Shown in pieces: positions 8,728-17,476 of a stretch of DNA of 64,000 nucleotides (within the stretch, counting starts at the first letter, position 1; every line of letters starts with the position of its first letter). A program made the position numbers and the translations under genes. The stretch is from assembly GCA_050950205.1 (NCBI GenBank), contig JBMNHF010000007.1, positions 1 to 64,000 on the forward strand, written 5' to 3'. The notes beneath the pieces were generated by a model. The model made no database searches and had not been told where the DNA came from. It worked only from the letters and a program-made list of their open reading frames with translations. Origin of the DNA: WRAV01 sp050950205. GTDB taxonomy: Bacteria > Bacillota > Clostridia > Oscillospirales > Ruminococcaceae.

Positions 8728-9499
8728 CTATTTGTTTTCGTACGACTGCAAACTCTCCGTATTGACGTCCGGTGCTCCCGGGAAAAAGCTCCAGCAACTG
8801 AATAAACCGGAAGATTACCGCATCCGGTCGGTTTTGCTCGGTAATCGGGTTTTTGGAAAGTGTTTGGGGGTTGGTAAACAACACGTTTACCCCGTACCCT
8901 GCCGCCCTGGAACCTACAATATCCCGGTTGATGTTGTCCCCCACAAAGGCGATTTCCTCCTCCGGAAGTCCAGCCTGCTGAGCAGCCAAATGATAAATTT
9001 CCACCCCCGGCTTGCGCAGGCCGCAGACGCAGGAAAGGAGCACCGGATCGAAATACTGACCCAGCCCCGATTCTTCCAGCCAGTCGGGAACCTCTTCGGA
9101 GGTGATAAGATTGGAGATTATCCCCAAACGATACCCCCGCCTGTGAAGGGTATCGATTACCTTTTTCCCATTGGGAACCAAAAGCCGCTTGCCGGAGCAT
9201 TGCCGGTACTGAAAGGCCATGGCCACCGCATGTTTTAACACATGATCCCGGTCGTATTCCGGAAGCAGCCACTTGGTAAACAGCTCGGCCTCCGTTGCCT
9301 CCCGCTGGGTGCGAAAACACCACTTGCGGTAGCCTTCGTAGCGGTCGTCGATCATTTCCAGAAACTCATCCGGAGAAAGATGGGTGCCCGCCAGCCGGGC
9401 AAACTCCCTTTTCCCCGCCTCCTGATGCTCGGGAATCTTATGTAGAATCCGCAGAGTGTTTCCTAAGTCAAAAAAGATGGCTTTAATCGTCGTGTTCAT
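8728..9499 (-). CDS. HAD-superfamily hydrolase, subfamily B (copy 2)
   Basis: A HAD hydrolase of about 255 residues with IFFDLGNTL (D11, Gly in place of the second Asp), LGIISNL, GLRKPG and FVGDNINRDIVG. GGAAAGGAAT precedes the ATG. As sequenced, the frame runs on past the expected ELFP ending into the following phosphomutase without a stop. A TAG at 8730-8728 in the neighbouring frame would close the gene if one base is wrong shortly upstream, so I place the end there. It lies 24 bases after HAD-B3 and 17 bases before the phosphomutase start, in one operon driven from 10402. A real HAD-phosphomutase fusion is possible but less likely, because the phosphomutase has its own ribosome site. Confidence 0.75.
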
Positions 9500-9523
9500 A
9501 TTCCTTTCCTCCCAACTTATATA

Positions 9524-10298
9524 CTAGGTGTTGATTTCTGCCAAATACTCCGGCGGAACCTGTGCCTGCGGTGCGGCCGGAAACAGCTCCAGCAGGTCCC
9601 GGCAGCCGCTGATGATGGCGTGAGGCCGGGTTTCTTCGGTAAAGTCCCGGGGTAAAGTCCCCTTGTGATCCACCAGAATCCGCATGCCAAATCCCGAGTG
9701 ATAGGCCCCTCCCATATCCCGCTCGGCGTTATCGCCTATGTAGGCACACTGCCGGGCAGGCACAGGAATTTGATCCAAAGCAATCTGAAAAATCTGAGGG
9801 TCGGGCTTGCGAATACCGGTGTGAGAGGAAAGCACCACCGGATGAAAATAAGGGGTGAAGCCGTCTTCCTCCAACCAGTCGGGCAGCTCCCGGGATGTGA
9901 TGACATTGGATATAATCCCCAGCTTGTAGCCTCTGCGGGTCAGCTCCTGCACCACCTCCATGGCATCCGTCCACCGTCACCCGATATCCCTTAAATTGCC
10001 GGAACAAAAAGGTGAGCTCCACAGCATGGGGGACCACCAACCCGGGGTCCAGCTCGGGAACAAGCCACCGGGTCCACAGCTCCTCCTCTGATAGCTCCAC
10101 CCAATCTTTGGTGGCGTGGTTGCGGTACTCCTCGTACCGGTCATTGATTTTTCGGGCAAAGGCTTCCGGGTCTTCGGTCAGACCCAAAAGCTCTACCGCC
10201 TGCTCCTTGGCTCTGCGCCGATGCTCGGGAATATCGGTGGTGATGCGCAGGGTGTCCCCTACATCAAAAAAGATGTGCTCAATGGTAAAACCCCTCAT
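9524..10298 (-). CDS. HAD-superfamily hydrolase, subfamily B (copy 3, one frameshift)
   Basis: Third member of subfamily B. The N-terminal part has IFFDVGDTL and the C-terminal part GIISNV, GIRKPDP and YIGDNAERDMGG. The two parts are in different frames. Removing one G from GGACGGATGCC near 9965 restores a continuous protein of about 258 residues that aligns with copies 1 and 2 through GYR(V/L)...RRGYKLG. GAGGAGG lies upstream of the ATG at 10298. This is the first gene of an operon followed by HAD-B2 and the permuted phosphomutase, under a consensus promoter with a LacI-type operator. The frameshift is most likely a sequencing error. Confidence 0.78.
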
Positions 10299-10350
10299 TC
10301 ATACGCCTCCTCGCTATAATCATCCCATGGGTAATATAGTCCCAACGCTT

Positions 10351-10364
10351 CGCAAACGTTTTCG
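10351..10364 (-). promoter_or_regulatory. LacI/PurR-type operator of the HAD-B3/HAD-B2/phosphomutase operon
   Basis: CGCAAACGTTTTCG lies nine bases after the minus-strand -10 box, covering the start of transcription. Confidence 0.83.
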
Positions 10365-10372
10365 TTATTTGC

Positions 10373-10402
10373 ATTATACAACATTGTGCTTTTTGTTGTC
10401 AA
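10373..10402 (-). promoter_or_regulatory. Sigma-A promoter of the HAD-B3 operon
   Basis: On the minus strand TTGACA (10402-10397) and TATAAT (10378-10373) are 18 bp apart. This is a strong promoter just upstream of the operator at 10351. Confidence 0.82.
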
Positions 10403-10477
10403 TCACCAATGATACAATTTCATTTTGTATAAAGTTTTAACATGTTACAACTATTTTTATTGCAACATGCTTTTTGA

Positions 10478-10506
10478 TTGCTTTTTTCTTGGATTCAATC
10501 TATAAT
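10478..10506 (+). promoter_or_regulatory. Sigma-A promoter of the ABC exporter genes
   Basis: TTGCTT (10478-10483), a 17-bp spacer and TATAAT (10501-10506). The operator at 10521 lies in the early transcribed region. Confidence 0.7.
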
Positions 10507-10520
10507 ATGAGCAGAAGTTT

Positions 10521-10537
10521 TAACGCAAACGTTTTAA
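10521..10537 (+). promoter_or_regulatory. LacI/PurR-type operator of the ABC exporter
   Basis: TAACGCAAACGTTTTAA is centred on the same ACGT core as the other sites, about 15 bases downstream of the -10. Confidence 0.8.
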
Positions 10538-10560
10538 TTTATCTGCATGTGAGGTGATGT

Positions 10561-12277
10561 TTGGTGGGGGCTATAGGTGCTTACATAAAACCTTACCGGA
10601 TGCGGATTGCTCTAGGGCTGATTATCAAGTTTTTAGGGACCCTGATGGACCTGATCATCCCATGGCTGCTGGCTTATATTGTGGATACCCTCATGCCGAC
10701 CGCGAATGTTCCCTTGATTCTGAAGGCGGGAGGGCTGATGGCATTCTGCTCGGTAATTGCCTTTACCTTTAACGTAAAGGCCAACCGGATGGCCGCCGCC
10801 ACCACTCGGGATATCACCAAAAAGCTGCGATATGATCTCTTTGAGCACATCCTGTATCTGCCCGCCGACAGACGGGACAAGCTTTTCCGCTTCTTCCCTC
10901 ATCTCCCGGCTTTCTACCGATACCTATCACGTGCACCAACTGGTGGAAAGGTCTCAGCGGATTGGCATTCGCTCTCCCCTGCTGATGCTGGGAGGAATGC
11001 TCTTTACCTTCCAACTGGAACCCAGGCTGGCCATGGTGCTGCTGCTGTTAGTTCCCCTGCTCTCTCTGGTGATCTGGATCATTACGCGCAAGGGCATCCC
11101 GCTGTATACCAACGTCACCGAGAAGGTGGACCGTTTGGTGCGGGTAGTACGGGAAAGCGCCATTGGCATTCGGGTGATTAAAGCTCTATCCAAGTCAGAT
11201 CGGGAAGTTCGCCGCTTCCATGCCATCAACGAACAGCTTCGGGAAGCAGAAACCACAGCCGGAACGGTGCTAGCCCTCACCGCCCCGGCTATGACCTTTC
11301 TGCTCAATACCGGTTTTATGCTGGTCATTCTGCTGGGAGCCTTTGCCGTCAACGCCGGACATACCCAGCCGGGGAAGATTATGGCCTTTTTGTCCTATTT
11401 CACTATCATCCTCAACGCCGTTCTCTCCATCCGCAAAATCTTTATCCTCTGGTCCAGAGGCAGTGCTTCGGCGCGGCGAATCAGCCAGGTAATGCGCATT
11501 CCCCGAGAAATGCCGCTGGGATCACGGAATGGCTTAGAGCATCAGCCGTATCTCTCTTGTGAAGACATTTCCTTTTCTTACAATAAAAGAATTGATAATC
11601 TACAAGGGATTCGCTTTTCTTTGCAGAAGGGACAGACCCTTGGAATCACCGGGCCTACCGGAAGTGGTAAAAGTACCCTCATCAGTCTGTTGATGCGTTT
11701 TTATGATGTGGACAGCGGATGTATTCGAATGGACGGGGATGACCTGCGAGGCATCCCCGTCAGCGAGTTGCGGCGGCGCTTTGGAGCGGTTTTTCAAAAT
11801 GATGTGCTGCTGGCCGACACCATTTACGAGAACATTTCCTTTCTGCGGGATCTGCCCGAAGAGAGAGTAAAAAAGGCGGCGCGCACCGCCCAGATTGCGG
11901 ACTTTATTGAAAGTCTTCCCCACGGCTACGATACCTGCCTTGATATGCGGGGAGCCAATCTGAGCGGGGGGCAGAAGCAGCGCCTTCTCATCGCCCGGGC
12001 ATTGGCAGCCAACCCGGAAATTTTGGTGCTGGACGATGCGCAAAGTGCCCTAGATTACCGAACCGATGCCGCTTTGCGAAACGCGATCCGGGAAGAGTAT
12101 GCCCATACAACCGTGATAATGGTTAGCCAACGCATTAGCGCCATTTGGGGAGCGGACCTCATTCTTTTGCTGGAAGAAGGCCGGTTGGTGGATTCCGGCA
12201 CCCATCAGGAGTTGATGGCCCGATGTGAAAGCTACCGCAAAATGGTGCGGGTTCAGATGGGAGGTGCCACCCTATGA
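10561..12277 (+). CDS. ABC exporter half-transporter, degenerate-site subunit (one frameshift)
   Basis: A fused membrane/ATPase half-transporter of about 572 residues. Six membrane segments come first, then an ATPase domain with GPTGSGKST, signature LSGGQKQR, Walker B ILVLDDAQSALD and switch region MVSQRIS. The Walker B Glu is Asp and the switch His is Gln, the degenerate pattern known in heterodimeric exporters such as TM287/288. One frame break near 10885 is repaired by removing a T from CTTTTCC. The start is TTG at 10561 or GTG at 10564, after AGGTGAT. The stop overlaps the next gene's ATG by four bases, so the two are translationally coupled. The exported compound is unknown. The LacI-type operator links it to the HAD cluster. 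Confidence 0.85.
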
Positions 12278-14037
12278 AAAAGCTGCCCCATACAAAGGTG
12301 TTGCCTGTTGTTGGCCGGCTGTGGCGTTATCTGGCCCGACGGCGAGCAGTGATTTTGGTTGCTTTTTTGGTGATGATACTCTCCAATCTTTTGGCTTTGG
12401 CAGTGCCTTTGCTGTCGGGGGCTGCCATCGACGCCATCGGCACCAAGGTTGGCGGTGTCAATTTTTCGGCCGTGTTTTACAACTGTATCTGGATGCTGGT
12501 TTGTTACGCAGTCTCCTCCTTGCTCTCCTACCTGCTTTCTGTCCTTCTGATCCATCTGAGTCAAAGGGTGGTTCAAAATTTGCGACAGGATATTTTTCAA
12601 AATTTAATGACGCTTCCCGTCTCCTATTTTGATAAACACCCGGTGGGAAATATCATCAGCTGTATCTGCTACGACGTGGACACCATTGGGGCCTGCCTTT
12701 CCACCGACTTGATTCAGATATCCACCAGTGCCATAACGGTGTTGGGTTCCCTTGTCATGCTGTTGCTTCTCTCCCCTCCTCTGTCGGTGGTAATGCTGGT
12801 CACTGTCCCCATCACCACCTTGTTTTCCCGCTGGCAGATGAAGCGAATGCATCCTCTGTTTCGCAGGCGCTCCAAAAAACTGGGAGAACTGGGCAGTTTG
12901 ATTGAAGAAAGCGTAACGGCAGGGCGAGCCGTCTCTGCCTACAGCTGCGAAGCAGCCATGCTCCGGCGGTTTGAGCGGAAGAACACCGAAGCTATGGACG
13001 CTTTCTATGAAGCCGACGCCAAAAGTGTTCTCTTGGGGCCTATGGTTAACTTTATCAACAACATTTCTCTAGCTGTCGGCAGCGTTTTGGGAGCACTGCT
13101 CTGTCTTTCCCAGCAGCTTACCTTGGGCGCAGTCTCTTCCTTCATCCTCTACTCCCGCAAATTTTCCGGACCCATTCGGGAAGCGGCCAACATTGTCAGC
13201 GAAATTCAAGCCGCTGCTGCCGCCGCCGAACGAGTGTTTCGCTTGATTGACGAGGAGCCCGAAGCACCTGACAAAGAAAACGCCCTCTCCCTTTCCCAAG
13301 TGGAGGGGCGCGTTGGCCTGGAGGGAGTCTCCTTCCACTACAACAAGGGAGAGGAAGTGCTGCACAATATCAACATCGATATCCCCAAAGGCAGCATCGT
13401 TGCCATTGTAGGACCCACCGGTGCCGGGAAAACCACCATTGTCAATCTTCTGATGCGATTTTATGATGTGCAGTCGGGCAGAATTACGGTGGACGGCACC
13501 GATATTCAAGATATAATGCGCCGGGAATTGCGGATGGCCTATGCCATGGTGTTGCAGGACAGTTGGCTGTTTTCCGGCACTGTTTACGAAAATATTGCTT
13601 ACGGCAACGACAACGCCACCCCCCAGCAGGTGATTGCCGCTGCCAAGGCAGCCAAAATTCACAAGCACATCCTGTCTCTTCCCCAGGGGTATGACACCCT
13701 ATTGGAGGACGGTGGCGAGAACTTTTCCAAGGGACAACGGCAGCTGCTGACCATTGCCAGAGCCATGCTGATGGATGCCAATATGCTGATTTTGGACGAA
13801 GCCACGTCCAATGTAGACTCCGGCACGGAATTGGAAATCAACGAGGCCATGCACCGCCTGATGAAGGACAAAACCTGTTTTGTCATCGCCCACCGCCTTT
13901 CCACCATCGAAAACGCCGATCTGATTCTGGTGATGGAACAAGGCCGCCTGGCCGAGCAGGGAACCCACCATGAATTGTTACAGAATGGTGATATTTACTA
14001 TAAATTATATTGCTCACAATTTAAAATATATAAATAA
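12274..14037 (+). CDS. ABC exporter half-transporter, catalytic-site subunit
   Basis: A 587-residue partner of the preceding subunit, with six predicted membrane segments and one ATPase domain. The Walker A is GPTGAGKTT, Walker B is MLILDEATSNVD with the catalytic Glu, and the switch region is FVIAHRLST. The signature is FSKGQRQ, off the usual LSGGQ. In a heterodimer this weaker signature would complete the degenerate site of the partner, while the partner's intact LSGGQ would complete the active site here. The two sequences are therefore complementary. Transport direction is inferred from the exporter fold; the substrate is unknown. Confidence 0.88.
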   Translation: MKKLPHTKVLPVVGRLWRYLARRRAVILVAFLVMILSNLLALAVPLLSGAAIDAIGTKVGGVNFSAVFYNCIWMLVCYAVSSLLSYLLSVLLIHLSQRVVQNLRQDIFQNLMTLPVSYFDKHPVGNIISCICYDVDTIGACLSTDLIQISTSAITVLGSLVMLLLLSPPLSVVMLVTVPITTLFSRWQMKRMHPLFRRRSKKLGELGSLIEESVTAGRAVSAYSCEAAMLRRFERKNTEAMDAFYEADAKSVLLGPMVNFINNISLAVGSVLGALLCLSQQLTLGAVSSFILYSRKFSGPIREAANIVSEIQAAAAAAERVFRLIDEEPEAPDKENALSLSQVEGRVGLEGVSFHYNKGEEVLHNINIDIPKGSIVAIVGPTGAGKTTIVNLLMRFYDVQSGRITVDGTDIQDIMRRELRMAYAMVLQDSWLFSGTVYENIAYGNDNATPQQVIAAAKAAKIHKHILSLPQGYDTLLEDGGENFSKGQRQLLTIARAMLMDANMLILDEATSNVDSGTELEINEAMHRLMKDKTCFVIAHRLSTIENADLILVMEQGRLAEQGTHHELLQNGDIYYKLYCSQFKIYK

Positions 14038-14040
14038 CAT

Positions 14041-14069
14041 TTGACAAATCCCAAATAGTATTCTATAAT
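14041..14069 (+). promoter_or_regulatory. Perfect sigma-A promoter of the ABC importer operon
   Basis: TTGACA (14041-14046), 17 bp and TATAAT (14064-14069) form an exact consensus promoter. It begins three bases after the exporter stop. Confidence 0.9.
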
Positions 14070-14080
14070 ATAGCATAGTA

Positions 14081-14094
14081 CGCAAACGTTTACG
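14081..14094 (+). promoter_or_regulatory. LacI/PurR-type operator 1 of the importer operon
   Basis: CGCAAACGTTTACG begins about 12 bases after the -10 box. Confidence 0.85.
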
Positions 14095-14107
14095 AAGAAA
14101 ATAATTT

Positions 14108-14121
14108 CGCAAACGTTGTCG
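14108..14121 (+). promoter_or_regulatory. LacI/PurR-type operator 2 of the importer operon
   Basis: CGCAAACGTTGTCG is a second copy 27 bp downstream of operator 1 (start to start). Tandem sites could give tighter repression of a very strong promoter. Confidence 0.8.
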
Positions 14122-14434
14122 TAAAATAGCTGTTTTTTCCTGCTTTTTAGTATTCTCTGCGCAGTCTACTCCGTTGTTTTGCACTTGTGGCGAACATGCG
14201 GCGATTAAAAACAAACGATAGGTGGTACTGTCCTGGCCGCCCTATTTTCATATTTTGTGGGAGAGGCCCCTGTTGCCTCGACCCAATGACCTTGTTTGTG
14301 ACGCAGACCCGAAACCCTGTGCTGTGATCCCTCCCTATCGGGAACGAGCCGAAGCTGGTTGTGGAGGAAATCCCCTCCTCGAAATAGTCTGAGATACCAC
14401 ACATTGGTGGTTCATCTAAGAAAGAGGTGTTTGT
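14122..14434 (+). other. Long untranslated leader of the importer operon, possibly structured
   Basis: About 310 bases between the operators and the permease start hold no convincing gene. Several complementary stretches are visible: CGATAGG (near 14217) with CCTATCG (near 14334), GTGGTA (near 14223) with TACCAC (near 14395), a GGCCGCCC...GGGAGAGGCC hairpin around 14235-14275, and GGAGG...CCTCC near 14365. An RNA element is possible but I recognise no known class. Confidence 0.4.
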
Positions 14435-16258
14435 GTGACAAGACCTAAGCGAAAACCATTGACGGGAAAGCGGCTTCGAAACCTTGTATTGAATGTGCTC
14501 ACCAACCCATTCAATATGATTGTGTTCATCTCCCTTATTGTTCTAATCTGCCTCATCATCATTCCCCTGTTGCAGATGGTGCAGACTACCTTTACCTTGG
14601 CGCAAAGCGAGCTGCGGCGGGTGGATGGTCAGGTGGGAGACTTTACCCTTTACTACTGGAAGCAGTTGTTTGCCAGCAATCTTTCTTCGGCGCTGCTGTG
14701 GCAGCCTCTGCGCAACTCGCTGCTGGTGGGTATTATCACCGCAGTCATCTCGGTACCTTTGGGGTCTCTCCTGGCTTGGTTGATGGTTCGCTCCGACCTG
14801 CCGGGTAAGGACTTTATCGGGATGCTCATCATCATTCCCTACATGATTCCCTCCTGGTGCAAGTCCATGTCCTGGCTTGCCATGTTCCGCAACGGGCGCA
14901 GCGGTACACCGGGATTTTTGCATGGTCTGGGCATCCCCATTCCCGATTGGTTGGCCTACGGCCCGGTTGCAATTGTTCTGGTTATGACCCTTCACTACTA
15001 CGCCTTTTCTTACATAATGGTCTCCTCTTCTTTGCGGTCGGTCAACTCTGAGCTGGAGGAGATGGGGGAAATTCAGGGCGCCAGCAAGATACAAATTTTG
15101 CGCCATATCACTCTGCCTTTGGTTACCCCCGCTGTTCTCTCCTCCACCATTATGACCCTATCCAAGTCAGTTGGTTCCTTTGGAGTGGCAGCCAACCTGG
15201 GGATGAGGATCGGCTACTTTACCCTATCCACCAAAATGCACGATGCCATCAACAACCGCCAGGCAGGCTTTGGTTATGCCATGGCAATTCTGCTAATTGT
15301 GATGGCATCCGGCACCATATTTGCCAACCAGCGAATGGTGGGAACCCGCAAATCCTACGAAACCATGGGAGGCAAGGGGACCAAGCACACCCCCATGCCC
15401 TTGGGGAAGGCCAAGAAACCCTTGCTTATCTTTTTAGCTGTTTTTCTGCTGTTAGCTATGGTTCTGCCTATGTTGATTTTAATTTTGGAAACCTTCCAGG
15501 TCAGTACCGGCAGCGGCTATGGACGGGATAATCTCACCCTATACAACTGGATTGGAGAGATGGATCCCAACAGCCGCACCAACCATACACCGGGTATTTT
15601 CCGCAACCCTGTCTTTATCAACGCATTGTGGAACACCGTCAAGCTCACCATTGTCTCCTCCATTATCACCGCTTTTTCCGGACAGTTCCTGGGTTACATC
15701 AGCTCTCGGGGGCGGGGCAAATGGTATGGAAAAACCACCGAACAACTGGTCTTTGTACCGTATCTGATGCCTGCCATTGCGTTTTCCGCCATTTATCTGT
15801 CCATGTGGAGCGTCCCTCATTTAAACGGCATCATTCCTTCCCTTTACGGCACCTTCACCATTCTGGTGCTGGCCAGCGTCGTCAAGCACTTCCCCTTTGC
15901 CAGCCGGGCCGGTACCGCCAACATGCTGCAAATTGGCGTAGAGTTGGAGGAAGCCGCCGACATCGCCGGTGCCAGCTTTTGGCGCAGAATGCGTAGCATC
16001 ATCATTCCTTTGGCAAAACAGGGCTTTATCTCCGGATTTATGCTGGTGTTTATCAGCATCGCCAAAGAACTGGATTTGATTATTCTTCTCATCACTCCGC
16101 AAAACCGCACCCTTTCCTATCTTGCCTACACCTATAACAAGGATGCTCTGCCCCAGATGGCAGATGCCGTTTCGGTTTGTGTTCTGGCCTTTGTTTTGCT
16201 TTGCTACTGGATTGCTTACCGATTCTTTGGTGCAGATATCGGCAAGAGCTGGGGATAA
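14435..16258 (+). CDS. ABC importer permease, fused two-domain (FbpB/AfuB/PhnU type)
   Basis: A 607-residue membrane protein made of two tandem permease domains, each ending in an EAA loop (EEMGEIQGAS...LP near residue 210 and EEAADIAGAS...IP near residue 510). This layout is typical of ferric-iron, sugar-phosphate (AfuB) and 2-aminoethylphosphonate importers. The GTG start at 14435 follows AAAGAGGTG. It is first in an operon with ATPase, binding protein and a small membrane protein, under the strongest promoter and two LacI-type operators of the region. Given the phosphatase genes alongside, a phosphorylated substrate is more plausible than iron, but this is inference. Confidence 0.88.
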   Translation: MTRPKRKPLTGKRLRNLVLNVLTNPFNMIVFISLIVLICLIIIPLLQMVQTTFTLAQSELRRVDGQVGDFTLYYWKQLFASNLSSALLWQPLRNSLLVGIITAVISVPLGSLLAWLMVRSDLPGKDFIGMLIIIPYMIPSWCKSMSWLAMFRNGRSGTPGFLHGLGIPIPDWLAYGPVAIVLVMTLHYYAFSYIMVSSSLRSVNSELEEMGEIQGASKIQILRHITLPLVTPAVLSSTIMTLSKSVGSFGVAANLGMRIGYFTLSTKMHDAINNRQAGFGYAMAILLIVMASGTIFANQRMVGTRKSYETMGGKGTKHTPMPLGKAKKPLLIFLAVFLLLAMVLPMLILILETFQVSTGSGYGRDNLTLYNWIGEMDPNSRTNHTPGIFRNPVFINALWNTVKLTIVSSIITAFSGQFLGYISSRGRGKWYGKTTEQLVFVPYLMPAIAFSAIYLSMWSVPHLNGIIPSLYGTFTILVLASVVKHFPFASRAGTANMLQIGVELEEAADIAGASFWRRMRSIIIPLAKQGFISGFMLVFISIAKELDLIILLITPQNRTLSYLAYTYNKDALPQMADAVSVCVLAFVLLCYWIAYRFFGADIGKSWG

Positions 16259-16296
16259 ACCTTTTTAAAAAAATAAACAGATGGAAGGATTGGACT

Positions 16297-17415
16297 ATGA
16301 GTAGAATCGAGCTTATTAACATAGATAAATTTTATGGGGACAACCACGTGCTCAAGAATATAAATCTTGTCATTGAAGACGGGGACTTTATGACCCTATT
16401 GGGGCCTTCCGGATGTGGAAAAACCACCACCCTTCGGGTGGTTTCCGGGCTGGAAAAGCCCCAGAACGGCAAAATGCTGATGGACGGCCGGGAGGTTATT
16501 AACTGCGACGATGCCTACTTTGAAGAACCCAGCAAGCGGGGCCTTAACCTGGTGTTTCAGAGCTATGCTCTTTGGCCTCATATGACGGTGTACAAAAACG
16601 TGGCCTTTGGACTGAAGATCAAAAAGCTCTCCGCCCAGGAAATTGACCAAAAGGTGATGAACGCTCTGCGGCTGATGCGAATCGACGAGCTCTCCGAGCG
16701 GTATCCCAACGAGCTTTCCGGCGGTCAGCAGCAACGGGTAGCCATTGCCCGGGCCATTGCCTCCGATCCCAAGTTGCTGCTGCTGGATGAACCCCTTTCT
16801 AATCTGGACGCCAAGCTGCGCATCGACATGCGCTCCGAGCTAAAGCGGCTTCACAGCGAGATGGGCACCACCATTATTTACGTCACGCACGATCAGGTGG
16901 AAGCTCTTACCTTGTCTACCAAAATAGCCCTCTTCAAGGAAGGGGTGCTCTCGCAGGTGGCACCCCCCATGGAGCTTTACATGAACCCCATTGATTTGCA
17001 GGCCGCCGACTTTATCGGAAACCCCAGAATCAATTTTATTCAGGCCACAGGCAGGCTGGAAAATGATCGGCTTTATGTGGACTCCGATTTGGGAAAGTAC
17101 GTTTACGGGAAAGAGCACTTCACCGATGAACCCATTCCAAAAGGGGAGTTTTCCTGTGTGATTGGGCTGCGTCCCGAGCAGGTGGGCATTGAACTGCAGC
17201 CCTTTGAAGAAGCCATCGAGGCAAAGGTTTACGCCAGTATGCCCGCCGGTTCCGAAACCCTGGTTACTCTTTCGGTAGGCAAGCAGGAAATACTGGCAAA
17301 ACAAATTGGTTTGGCGGAATACCATATCAACCAAAGGGTTTACCTGCGCATCGATCCAAACAAAATGAACGTCTACAACGAGGAAAGCACACGGTTAATC
17401 AAGCTTGCGGTCTAA
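16297..17415 (+). CDS. ABC importer ATPase (FbpC/PotA/MalK type)
   Basis: A 372-residue ATPase with GPSGCGKTT near residue 39, Q-loop, signature LSGGQQQR, Walker B LLLDEPLSNLD, switch His in VTHDQVEAL and a C-terminal TOBE-like domain. The ATG at 16297 has GGAAGGA at 16283. A longer in-frame extension overlaps the permease and lacks a ribosome site. It lies 38 bases after the permease and energises that transporter. Confidence 0.92.
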   Translation: MSRIELINIDKFYGDNHVLKNINLVIEDGDFMTLLGPSGCGKTTTLRVVSGLEKPQNGKMLMDGREVINCDDAYFEEPSKRGLNLVFQSYALWPHMTVYKNVAFGLKIKKLSAQEIDQKVMNALRLMRIDELSERYPNELSGGQQQRVAIARAIASDPKLLLLDEPLSNLDAKLRIDMRSELKRLHSEMGTTIIYVTHDQVEALTLSTKIALFKEGVLSQVAPPMELYMNPIDLQAADFIGNPRINFIQATGRLENDRLYVDSDLGKYVYGKEHFTDEPIPKGEFSCVIGLRPEQVGIELQPFEEAIEAKVYASMPAGSETLVTLSVGKQEILAKQIGLAEYHINQRVYLRIDPNKMNVYNEESTRLIKLAV

Positions 17416-17476
17416 AAGGCCCGCGGCTGATATATTGGCAGTACTCACATTTACAAGCAGAAAGGGGAACTTTCGC

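Noticed and set aside
8525..9499. A true HAD-phosphomutase fusion protein
   Set aside because: The frame is continuous, but the phosphomutase has its own AAAGGAG and ATG, the HAD paralogues end earlier, and a one-base correction closes the HAD gene at 8728. In a zone full of frameshifts the fusion is the weaker reading.
14206..14260. T-box-like motif (AGGTGGTACTG followed by CCGCCCTAT) in the importer leader
   Set aside because: The antiterminator resemblance is partial. There is not enough upstream RNA for a normal stem I, and no terminator with a T-run follows.
14147..14404. Minus-strand open frame of 85 codons in the importer leader
   Set aside because: No ribosome site, odd composition, and it lies opposite the promoter-driven leader.
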